Source of the DNA: DATKWD01 sp963704815
GTDB lineage: Bacteria; Actinomycetota; Acidimicrobiia; Acidimicrobiales; Salinilacustritrichaceae
DNA length: 64,000 nucleotides
Assembly: GCA_963704815.1 (NCBI GenBank)
Contig: CAVPHU010000001.1
Coordinates: 62,001-126,000, forward strand
Reading direction: 5' to 3'
This document shows positions 34,658 to 44,742 of the stretch, in pieces (positions within the stretch are counted from its first letter, which is position 1; every line of letters starts with the position of its first letter). Under the pieces are notes generated by a model. That model had not been told where the DNA came from. It searched no databases and saw nothing but the letters and a program-made list of their open reading frames with translations. The translations under genes were made by a program, and so were the position numbers.

Positions 34658-34674
34658 GACGCGAGGAACGATGA
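34654..34674 (+). CDS. Putative six-codon coupling micro-ORF
   Basis: ATG 34654 overlaps the pyrC stop as ATGA; the frame reads MRREER and stops at TGA 34672-34674, which overlaps the carA ATG. AACGATGAG occurs at both ends 17 bases apart, as if the junction had been duplicated. The GAGG inside it can serve carA as a ribosome-binding site. Confidence 0.3.
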   Translation: MRREER

Positions 34675-35750
34675 GCATCACCGAGGCCCAGCTGGTGCTG
34701 GCCGACGGAACCGTCTTCGAGGGTGAGGCGATCGGCGCGTCGCCGCCGGACGGCGTGGCGGCCGGCGAGGTCGTCTTCAACACCGTGCTGGCGGGCTACC
34801 AGGAGGTCCTCACCGACCCCAGCTACGCCGGCCAGATCGTCACCTTCACCTATCCCCACATCGGGAACTACGGCACGACGCCGGCCGACGACGAGGCGCG
34901 CCGGCCGTTCTGTCGCGGGGTGATCATCCGCGACCTCGCCCGGCGCAGGAGCAATTGGCGAAGCGAAGCCGATCTGTCGGCGTTCCTGCTCCAGCACGGG
35001 CTCGCCGGTCTCGCCGGGGTCGACACCCGCCGGCTGACCCGACACCTGCGGGACGCCGGTGCCATGCCCGGAGCGTTCGGCACCGCCGATGAGGTGACCT
35101 TGAAGGCGGCCGCGTCGGCCGAGCCCGGGACCGACGGGGTCGATCTCGTCGCCGAGGTCACCACGCCCGAGCCCTACACGTTCGGCACCGGCCCGCTGCG
35201 GGTCGTCGCCTACGACTTCGGCATCAAGACCTCGATCGTGCGGCAGCTGGCCGAGTTCGCCACCGTCGAGGTGGTTCCCGCCTCCACGTCGGCGGCCGAC
35301 GCGCTCGCCCGTGAGCCCGACGGGTTGTTCCTCAGCAACGGGCCGGGCGATCCGGCCCAGGCCGCCGGAGCCGTCGAGACGGTGCGCCAGCTGGTCGAGT
35401 CCGAGGTGCCGCTGTTCGGGATCTGCCTCGGCCACCAGATCCTCGGCCGAGCCATCGGTGCCGGGACCGTCAAGCTCCCGTTCGGCCACCATGGCGGCAA
35501 CCACCCCGTGCGCGATCTGGCCAGCGGACGCATCGAGATCACCAGTCAGAACCACAACTTCGCCGTCGACGCCGACTCGCTCGGCGGGAGAGCCGAGATG
35601 ACCCACGTCAACCTGAACGACGGAGTGTGCGAGGGGATGAACGTGATCGACAGCCGGGCCTGGTCGGTCCAGTACCACCCCGAAGCCGGCCCCGGTCCCC
35701 ACGACGCACGGCACCTGTTCGAACGCTTCGCCCAGGAGATGACCCGATGA
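34671..35750 (+). CDS. carA: Carbamoyl-phosphate synthase small subunit
   Basis: CarA releases ammonia from glutamine for CarB. The 359-residue protein has the CPSase N-domain (TVFEGEAIGASPPDGVAAGE, VVFNTVLAGYQEVLTDPSY) and a class I amidotransferase domain with VAYDFGIKTSIVRQL, LSNGPGDP, the nucleophile Cys in LFGICLGHQIL, and the catalytic His and Glu in VQYHPEAGPGP. Its stop overlaps ATG 35747. Confidence 0.96.
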   Translation: MSITEAQLVLADGTVFEGEAIGASPPDGVAAGEVVFNTVLAGYQEVLTDPSYAGQIVTFTYPHIGNYGTTPADDEARRPFCRGVIIRDLARRRSNWRSEADLSAFLLQHGLAGLAGVDTRRLTRHLRDAGAMPGAFGTADEVTLKAAASAEPGTDGVDLVAEVTTPEPYTFGTGPLRVVAYDFGIKTSIVRQLAEFATVEVVPASTSAADALAREPDGLFLSNGPGDPAQAAGAVETVRQLVESEVPLFGICLGHQILGRAIGAGTVKLPFGHHGGNHPVRDLASGRIEITSQNHNFAVDADSLGGRAEMTHVNLNDGVCEGMNVIDSRAWSVQYHPEAGPGPHDARHLFERFAQEMTR

Positions 35751-35839
35751 TGAACCCGGAGCGAACGCAACGCTGCGAGGTCGACGAGGCACGAGGAGGC
35801 CGGCCGAGTGCGGCCCGAGCGGCCGGGGAGCGGGGATAG
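35747..35839 (+). CDS. Putative 30-codon ORF in carA-carB repeat
   Basis: ATG 35747 overlaps the carA stop as ATGA. The frame reads MMNPERTQRCEVDEARGGRP and on through the repeat to TAG 35837-35839, two bases before the carB GTG. This is the one junction that is not an exact overlap. The DNA shares GCGAGGTCGACGAGGCACGA with the pyrB array and GCGGCCCGAGCGGCCGGGGA with the metK copy, so it joins the two forms of the repeat. Confidence 0.3.
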   Translation: MMNPERTQRCEVDEARGGRPSAARAAGERG

Positions 35840-35841
35840 CA

Positions 35842-39122
<3,281 letters not shown>

Positions 39123-39126
<4 letters not shown>

Positions 39127-39155
39127 CGATCCCGACAGGCCGTGTGTCGTCGTGA
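39123..39155 (+). CDS. Putative ten-codon coupling micro-ORF
   Basis: GTG 39123 overlaps the carB stop as GTGA and reads ten codons (VTIPTGRVSS) to TGA 39153-39155, overlapping the pyrD GTG as GTGA. GTGACGATC here and GTGACCATC at the pyrD start differ by one base, suggesting a 29-bp duplication of the junction. Confidence 0.3.
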
Positions 39156-40078
39156 CCATCGATCTGTCGACCCGCATCGGTTCGGTCGAGCTCCCGAATC
39201 CGGTGATGACAGCGTCGGGTACCGCCGGCTACGGCCCCGAGCTGGCCCGTGCGTTCGACCTGTCGACGCTCGGCGCGATCGTGACCAAGTCGCTGGCGCC
39301 CTTCGCGTGGGAGGGCAATCCGCCGCTCCGGGTGCATCAGACCACCGCCGGGATGATCAACAGCGTCGGTCTGCAGGGGCCGGGAGTCGAAGCCTGGCTC
39401 AGCGACCACCTGCCCGCCCTCCTCGCCACCGGTGCGCGCGTGGTGGCGAGCATCTGGGGTCGCTCGGTCGACGACTACCGGCGAGCCGCGGAGCAACTGG
39501 CCGCCGCCGACGCCCGCGTCGTCGCCGTCGAGGTCAATCTGAGCTGTCCGAACACCGAGTCCGGCCGCGACCTCTTCGCTCACGATCCGACGGCCACCGC
39601 CGAGGTGCTCGCAGTGACGGCGGCCTGCGATCGTCCGCGCTGGGCGAAGCTGAGCCCCAACACGTCGCAGCTGGTCGCCGTCGCCGGCGCGGCGCACGCC
39701 GCGGGCGCCGAGGCGGTGACCCTCGTGAACACCGTGCTCGGCATGGCGATCGATCCCGAGACGGGGACCTACCGGCTCGGGTCCGGAGCACGCGGGGGAG
39801 GCCTGAGTGGTCCCGCCATCCGCCCGATCGCGCTCCGCGCCGTGCACGACGTGAGTGCGGCCCTGCCCGATCTGCCGATCGTCGGGGTCGGTGGGATCGC
39901 ATCGGGAAGCGACGCGGCCGAGTTCGTCCTGGCCGGCGCGTCCGCCGTGCAGGTCGGCACGGCCACTTTCGTCGATCCGGCGGCACCGGCCAAGGTGTCT
40001 GCCGGCCTGGAACAATGGTTGCGCCGTCGTGGCGCCGAACGACTCGTCCCCAGCATCGGAGCTGTCCATGAGCGCTGA
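39152..40078 (+). CDS. pyrD: Dihydroorotate dehydrogenase, class 1B type catalytic chain
   Basis: PyrD oxidises dihydroorotate to orotate with FMN. The 308-residue protein has VMTASGTAGYGPELA, NSVGLQGPGVEAWL, the active-site Cys in VEVNLSCPNTESG, and IVGVGGIASGSDAAEFVLAGA. Cys as base and the overall sequence fit class 1B, which normally pairs with the FeS/FAD subunit PyrK. No pyrK lies in the operon, so the electron acceptor is open. It overlaps pyrF by 11 bases. Confidence 0.92.
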   Translation: MTIDLSTRIGSVELPNPVMTASGTAGYGPELARAFDLSTLGAIVTKSLAPFAWEGNPPLRVHQTTAGMINSVGLQGPGVEAWLSDHLPALLATGARVVASIWGRSVDDYRRAAEQLAAADARVVAVEVNLSCPNTESGRDLFAHDPTATAEVLAVTAACDRPRWAKLSPNTSQLVAVAGAAHAAGAEAVTLVNTVLGMAIDPETGTYRLGSGARGGGLSGPAIRPIALRAVHDVSAALPDLPIVGVGGIASGSDAAEFVLAGASAVQVGTATFVDPAAPAKVSAGLEQWLRRRGAERLVPSIGAVHER

Positions 40079-40823
40079 CCCGTCCATCTCCCAGACGGCC
40101 GGGCCCGAGGTCCGGTCCCGCCTCGCCCTGGCCCTCGACATGGATGACCTCGTGGCCGCGACCCGGATGGCGCGTGAGCTCCAACCGTGGTTCGGCGTGG
40201 TCAAGGTCGGCCTGGAGTTGTTCTCGGCCAACGGGCCCGACGCCATCACTGCGATGCGCGACCTCGGACTCGACGTCTTCGCCGACATCAAACTCCACGA
40301 CATCCCGACGACGGTCGGCAAGGCGTCGCGCGTGCTGGGCAGCCTCGGCGCCAACTATCTGACGCTGCACGCGCAGGGCGACGTGCCGATGCTCCGGGCC
40401 GGCGTCGAGGGCCTGGTCGACGGTGCGCAGTCGGTCGGCCTCCCGCCGCCGATGGCTCTGGCCGTCACCGTGCTCACGAGCGACGGTGGGGCGCCGTCGC
40501 ACATCCTGCCGAAGCGGGTCCGCTCGGCCGTCGAGGCGGGTTGCGGCGGCATCATCTGCGCGGCCGACGACGTCGCCGAAGCCAAGCAGTACGCCCCCCG
40601 GCTCACCGCCGTGGTCCCCGGCATCCGCCCGGTGGGCCACGCCCGGCACGACCAGGCCCGGCCGGCCACGCCGGCAGAGGCCATCGAGGCCGGGGCCGAT
40701 CTCCTCGTCATCGGGCGCGCCGTCACTCAGGCCGAGGACCCGCGGGCCGCTGCCGCGGCCATCGCCGCCGACGTCGCCGAGGCGCTGGCGGGCGCGCAGC
40801 CTGCAGCCCAGAGCCAACGCTGA
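40068..40823 (+). CDS. pyrF: Orotidine 5'-phosphate decarboxylase
   Basis: PyrF decarboxylates OMP to UMP. The 251-residue protein has the class I sequence LALALDMDDLVAATRMA, VVKVGLELFSANG, the catalytic FADIKLHDIPTTV (Asp-x-Lys-xx-Asp), LTLHAQGD and VVPGIRPVG. It ends the operon. pyrE is not present, so orotate phosphoribosyltransferase must be encoded elsewhere. Confidence 0.95.
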   Translation: MSADPSISQTAGPEVRSRLALALDMDDLVAATRMARELQPWFGVVKVGLELFSANGPDAITAMRDLGLDVFADIKLHDIPTTVGKASRVLGSLGANYLTLHAQGDVPMLRAGVEGLVDGAQSVGLPPPMALAVTVLTSDGGAPSHILPKRVRSAVEAGCGGIICAADDVAEAKQYAPRLTAVVPGIRPVGHARHDQARPATPAEAIEAGADLLVIGRAVTQAEDPRAAAAAIAADVAEALAGAQPAAQSQR

Positions 40824-40870
40824 CCCGGGCGGCCCGGGTCAGGCTCGGGGCTGCGCCTTCGGCGACCCAC

Positions 40871-40876
40871 TAACGT
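40871..40876 (+). promoter_or_regulatory. Probable -10 box of leaderless mihF promoter
   Basis: TAACGT ends 8 bases before the ATG at 40885, about 50 bases after the pyrF stop. No ribosome-binding site is seen, so mihF probably has its own promoter. Confidence 0.5.
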
Positions 40877-40884
40877 TGGCGGTC

Positions 40885-41208
40885 ATGCCCAAGCCTCCCC
40901 AGTTGACCCCTGAGCAGCGGACCGCTGCTCTCGCCAAGGCCGCCGAGGCCCGCCGAGCCCGCGCGGCTCTGAAGGAACGACTCAAGATGGGTGCCATCAC
41001 CCTCTCCGAGTTGTTCGAGCGCGCGGCCGACGACGACATCGTCGGGAAGATGAAGATGCTGGCCGTGCTCGAGTCGCTGCCCGGCGTCGGCAAGGTGAAG
41101 GCCCGTCGGACGATGGAAGAGATCGAGATCAGCGAGACGCGCCGGATCCGCGGGGTCGGCAAGCAGCAGCGCGAGTCGCTCCTGGCTGCGTTCCCCGACC
41201 AGGCCTGA
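40885..41208 (+). CDS. mihF: Actinobacterial integration host factor (mIHF)
   Basis: mIHF is a nucleoid protein of Actinomycetota unrelated to E. coli IHF; it binds and bends DNA through a helix-two-turn-helix. The 107-residue protein has the N-terminal LTPEQRTAALAKAAEARRAR helix and the DNA-binding LESLPGVGKVKARRTMEEI followed by IRGVGKQQRESLL. It lies directly before gmk, its usual place, which strongly supports the assignment to this phylum. Confidence 0.94.
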   Translation: MPKPPQLTPEQRTAALAKAAEARRARAALKERLKMGAITLSELFERAADDDIVGKMKMLAVLESLPGVGKVKARRTMEEIEISETRRIRGVGKQQRESLLAAFPDQA

Positions 41209-41232
41209 AGCCAGCCCGACCTCGGCCAGGGA

Positions 41233-41766
41233 ATGAACATCGTCATCGCTGGGCCCGGCGGGGCCGGCAAGGGAACGGTCGTGGCCCGGTTGCTCGAGAT
41301 GGATCCACAGCTCTGGGTCTCGCGGTCGTGGACCACCCGCGCGCAGCGGGTCGGTGAGCCCGCCGACTCGTACCACTTCTCGACCGATGCCGAGTTCTCC
41401 GAGCACATCGAGGCCGGCGGGTTCCTCGAGTGGGTCGACTTCCTCGACTACCGGCAGGGCACACCGATCCCGAGTCCGCCGGCCGGTGCCGACGTGGTGT
41501 TCGAGATCGACGTCGTGGGAGCCGAGGCGATCAGTCGCTGGGACCCGGATGCCTTGCTCGTCTTCATCGACACGCCCGCGCCCGAGGTCCAGCGAGCCCG
41601 TCTCGAGCGCCGAGGCGATCCGCCGGACCGGGTCGAACAGCGCATCGGCAAGGCGGCCACCGAGCGAGCCCATGCGGCCGAGATCGGCATGACCACGGTG
41701 GTCAACGACGATCTCGACGCCGCAGTCGACGCCGTCCTCGGACTCATCGTCGCCGCCCGCGACTGA
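41233..41766 (+). CDS. gmk: Guanylate kinase
   Basis: Gmk phosphorylates GMP to GDP. The 177-residue protein has the P-loop GPGGAGKGT near residue 6, where most Gmk have GPSGVGKST, then SRSWTTRAQRVGEPADSYHF, GGFLEWVDFLDYRQGTPI, and DVVFEIDVVGAEAI, in Gmk order. The P-loop variant and the missing central Gly/Asp of the GMP site make it somewhat diverged, but position (mihF-gmk-rpoZ) leaves little doubt. Confidence 0.9.
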   Translation: MNIVIAGPGGAGKGTVVARLLEMDPQLWVSRSWTTRAQRVGEPADSYHFSTDAEFSEHIEAGGFLEWVDFLDYRQGTPIPSPPAGADVVFEIDVVGAEAISRWDPDALLVFIDTPAPEVQRARLERRGDPPDRVEQRIGKAATERAHAAEIGMTTVVNDDLDAAVDAVLGLIVAARD

Positions 41767-41802
41767 TCTCGGAGGGATTACCTCGCAGCGATCGGTGGCC
41801 GG

Positions 41803-41808
41803 TACAGT
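41803..41808 (+). promoter_or_regulatory. Possible -10 box upstream of rpoZ
   Basis: TACAGT lies 37 bases before the rpoZ ATG, giving a leader of about 30 bases that includes AGGAG nine bases before the start. Confidence 0.35.
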
Positions 41809-41845
41809 TGTACGTTCCGTCCGCGCCCGCTCAGGAGAGCCACGC

Positions 41846-42178
41846 ATGTCAGCGAGCAACGAGTCGATGATGACCCCGCGAATCGAGGACCTCCTCGAAC
41901 GTGCGGGTTCGAAGTTCACCCTGGTGGCCCTCGGATCCAAGCGGGCCCGGCAGATCAACTCGTACTACAACCAGGTCGAAGGCGGCCTCGGCACCATGAT
42001 CCCGCCGCAGGTGACGACGGTGTCCCGGAAGCCGCTGTCGATCGCCTTCGAGGAGATCTCGACCGACATGATCGTTCCGGTCGAGCCGGCCGAGGTCCGC
42101 GCTCGCGAAGAGGCCGAGGCGCAGGCCAAGGCCGACGCTGCGGCCGCCGCGGCTGCCGATTCGGACGACGAATCCTAG
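41846..42178 (+). CDS. rpoZ: RNA polymerase omega subunit
   Basis: Omega aids folding of the beta' subunit. The 110-residue protein has MMTPRIEDLLERAGSKFTLV, the KRARQINSYYNQ motif and a conserved end MIVPVEPAEVRAREE followed by an Ala/Glu-rich tail. ATG 41846 has AGGAG upstream; a GTG-type extension to 41795 is unlikely. Order gmk-rpoZ-coaBC is standard. Confidence 0.95.
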   Translation: MSASNESMMTPRIEDLLERAGSKFTLVALGSKRARQINSYYNQVEGGLGTMIPPQVTTVSRKPLSIAFEEISTDMIVPVEPAEVRAREEAEAQAKADAAAAAAADSDDES

Positions 42179-42198
42179 AACCCGATCTCGGGTCTCAC

Positions 42199-43392
42199 AT
42201 GCTGCGTGGCGCTCGAGTCGTGCTGGGGATCACCGGCGGCATCGCGGCCTACAAGGCGGTCGAGGTGTGTCGTCGGATGATCGACGCCGGTGCTCACGTG
42301 GTGCCGGTGATGACCGCCGGTGCCACCCGCTTCGTCGGCGAGGTCACCCTGTCTGCCCTCGCCAGCGAACCGGTCAAGACCTCGCTGTGGAACGACGACG
42401 ATCCGATCCCGCACACGCGGCTGGGCCAATCGGCTGACCTGGTCGTCGTCGCTCCGGCGACGGCCCGTCTCATCGGCAGCTATGCCGCCGGGATCAGCGA
42501 CGGCCTCCTGGTGGCCACGCTGCTCGCCACCGAGGCTCCGGTGCTGCTCTGCCCGGCGATGCACACCGAGATGTGGAACCACCCGGCCGTGCAGGACAAC
42601 CTCGACACGCTGCGTCGGCGAGGGGTCCACGTCCTTCCCCCCGAGGAGGGCCGTCTGGCCGGTGGCGATTCCGGAAGCGGACGCCTCGCGGCGCCAGAGG
42701 CGATCGTCGAAGCCGCCGAGACGATCCTGTCGGCGGTCGCCGACTGCGCCGGCCTCAAGGTCCTGGTGACGGCCGGCGGCACCCGAGAGGCCATCGACGC
42801 CGTCCGGGTCATCACCAACCGGTCGTCGGGCAAGCAGGGCTACGCGATCGCAGCCGAGGCGGCCGCGAGGGGCGCCGAGGTCACGCTCGTGTCCACCGTC
42901 GACCGGCCCACTCCGCCCGGCGTCGCCGACGTGGTCAGGGTGGCGAGCGCAGCCGAGATGGAGGCCGCCGTCATGCCGAGGAGCGCCGACCAGGACATCA
43001 TCGTCATGGCCGCCGCCGTCGCCGACTTCCGGCCCAAGGCGCCGGCCGATCGCAAGCTGAAGAAGGGCGACGGCACGCCTGAGATCATCCTCGAGCCCAC
43101 CCACGACTTCCTGGTCGATCTGGGTTCGGGCAAGCCCGACGGTCAGACCCTCGTCGGGTTCGCCGCCGAGACCGACGATGTCCTCGACCATGCCCGAGCC
43201 AAGCTGGAGCGCAAGAATCTCGATGTCATCGTCGCCAACGACGTCGGCGCCCCCGGCGTGGGCTTCGAACACGACACGAACGAAGTTCATCTTCTGACCG
43301 CCTCAGGTGCCACGCTGGTACCTCTGGCCGACAAGCGGGCCATCGCCCGCGCCGTCCTCGACCACGTTCTCGAAACAAGGAGCAAGCAATGA
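42199..43392 (+). CDS. coaBC: Phosphopantothenoylcysteine decarboxylase / phosphopantothenate-cysteine ligase
   Basis: CoaBC makes 4'-phosphopantetheine for coenzyme A. The CoaC half (residues 1-185) has GITGGIAAYKAVEVCRRM and the FMN-enzyme MHTEMWNHPAVQDNL motif. The CoaB half has VLVTAGGTREAIDAVRVITN, SSGKQGYAIA and AAAVADFRPKAPADRKLKKG. The 397-residue length is normal. The stop overlaps ATG 43389, which opens a repeat-borne ORF. Confidence 0.95.
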   Translation: MLRGARVVLGITGGIAAYKAVEVCRRMIDAGAHVVPVMTAGATRFVGEVTLSALASEPVKTSLWNDDDPIPHTRLGQSADLVVVAPATARLIGSYAAGISDGLLVATLLATEAPVLLCPAMHTEMWNHPAVQDNLDTLRRRGVHVLPPEEGRLAGGDSGSGRLAAPEAIVEAAETILSAVADCAGLKVLVTAGGTREAIDAVRVITNRSSGKQGYAIAAEAAARGAEVTLVSTVDRPTPPGVADVVRVASAAEMEAAVMPRSADQDIIVMAAAVADFRPKAPADRKLKKGDGTPEIILEPTHDFLVDLGSGKPDGQTLVGFAAETDDVLDHARAKLERKNLDVIVANDVGAPGVGFEHDTNEVHLLTASGATLVPLADKRAIARAVLDHVLETRSKQ

Positions 43393-43487
43393 CTGTGAAT
43401 ACCGGACGCGCAGACGCGAGCGAGGGAGCGCCGGCGACCGACCGGCCCGTTGCGGCCCGAGCGGCCGGGGAGCGGGTGGGACGATGA
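43389..43487 (+). CDS. Putative 32-codon coupling ORF between coaBC and metK
   Basis: ATG 43389 overlaps the coaBC stop as ATGA, and the frame of 32 codons ends at TGA 43485-43487, which overlaps the metK ATG as ATGA. ATGAC occurs at both ends. The peptide starts MTVNTGRADASEGAP. The 3' half of the DNA is the GCGGCCCGAGCGGCCGGGGA repeat also found before carB and, in part, before secF. Confidence 0.35.
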   Translation: MTVNTGRADASEGAPATDRPVAARAAGERVGR

Positions 43488-44680
43488 CCCGCAACTGGAC
43501 GTTCACGTCCGAATCGGTGACCGAAGGTCACCCCGACAAGATGGCCGATCAGATCTCGGACGCGATCCTCGATGCCATCTTCACCAACGACCCGATGGCC
43601 CGCGTGGCCTGCGAGACGATGGTGACCACCGGCCTGGCCATGGTCGCCGGCGAGATCACCACCGACGCCTACGTCGAGATCCCGAAGATCGTCCGCGAGA
43701 CGATCAACGGCATCGGCTACGACCGTGAGTCGTTCGGCTTCGACGGCAACACCTGTGGTGTCGTCACCTCGATCGATCCGCAGTCCCCCGACATCGCGCA
43801 AGGGGTCGACACGGCGTACGAGACCCGGACCGGCTCCTCGGGCGAGGACGTCCTCAACGCCCAGGGTGCGGGCGACCAGGGCATGATGTTCGGTTACGCA
43901 TGCGAAGAGACCGAAGATCTCATGCCGCTGCCGATCTGGCTGGCCCATCGGCTCAGCCACCGGCTGTCCGAGGTCCGCAAGGCCGGGATCCTGCCGTACC
44001 TCCGGCCCGACGGGAAGACCCAGGTCACCATCGACTACGAGGACAACAAGCCGGTCAAGCTCAAGACGGTCCTCATCTCGACCCAGCACCAGCCCGGTCT
44101 CGACTCCGAGACGCTGATCAAGCCCGATCTCGTCGAGCACGTCATCACCCCGCTGCTGCCCGACAACATCGACACCAGCGACTTCTCCGTGCTCGTCAAT
44201 CCGACCGGCAACTTCGAGCTCGGCGGACCCCACGCCGACTGCGGGCTCACCGGCCGCAAGATCATCGTCGACACCTACGGGGGCATGGCCCGCCACGGTG
44301 GTGGCGCATTCTCGGGCAAGGACCCCTCCAAGGTCGACCGTTCGGCGGCCTACGCCACCCGTTGGGTCGCCAAGAACGTCGTGGCCTCGGGCGCCGCCAG
44401 CCGGTGCGAGGTCCAGGTGGCCTACGCCATCGGGGTCGCCCAGCCGGTCTCGATCTTCGTCGAGACGTTCGGTACCGAGCGGGTCGAGGTCACCAAGATC
44501 GAGGACGCCATCCGGCAGATCTTCGACCTCCGCCCGGCCGCGCTGATCAGCGACCTCGATCTCCGGCGCCCGATCTACAAGAAGACGGCGGCCTACGGCC
44601 ACTTCGGTCGCAACGACGCCGACTTCACCTGGGAGCACACCACCCGGGCCGACGACCTCAAGTCCGCCCTCGGTCTCTAG
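43484..44680 (+). CDS. metK: S-adenosylmethionine synthase
   Basis: MetK makes SAM from methionine and ATP. The 398-residue protein has FTSESVTEGHPDKMADQISD (start), the GAGDQGMMFGYACEET signature and GGGAFSGKDPSKVDRSAAY for phosphate binding. ATG 43484 was chosen by the conserved N-terminus. It is followed by a perfect 13-bp inverted repeat before priA. Confidence 0.97.
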   Translation: MTRNWTFTSESVTEGHPDKMADQISDAILDAIFTNDPMARVACETMVTTGLAMVAGEITTDAYVEIPKIVRETINGIGYDRESFGFDGNTCGVVTSIDPQSPDIAQGVDTAYETRTGSSGEDVLNAQGAGDQGMMFGYACEETEDLMPLPIWLAHRLSHRLSEVRKAGILPYLRPDGKTQVTIDYEDNKPVKLKTVLISTQHQPGLDSETLIKPDLVEHVITPLLPDNIDTSDFSVLVNPTGNFELGGPHADCGLTGRKIIVDTYGGMARHGGGAFSGKDPSKVDRSAAYATRWVAKNVVASGAASRCEVQVAYAIGVAQPVSIFVETFGTERVEVTKIEDAIRQIFDLRPAALISDLDLRRPIYKKTAAYGHFGRNDADFTWEHTTRADDLKSALGL

Positions 44681-44681
44681 C

Positions 44682-44690
44682 TTTTCCACA
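44682..44690 (+). promoter_or_regulatory. Possible single DnaA box
   Basis: TTTTCCACA fits the DnaA-box consensus TTWTNCACA. It is a single copy right after the metK stop, so a role is uncertain. Confidence 0.2.
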
Positions 44691-44723
44691 ACGCCAGCGT
44701 CACGAAAGGCGTGACGCTGGCGT
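44691..44723 (+). terminator. 13-bp perfect hairpin after metK
   Basis: ACGCCAGCGTCAC and GTGACGCTGGCGT are exact inverted copies around a GAAAGGC loop. There is no T-run on either strand, so it would be an actinobacterial I-shaped terminator or a protein-binding palindrome. It lies 10 bases after metK and 20 before priA. Confidence 0.5.
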
Positions 44724-44742
44724 ACGAGAATCGAGCCCAGCC

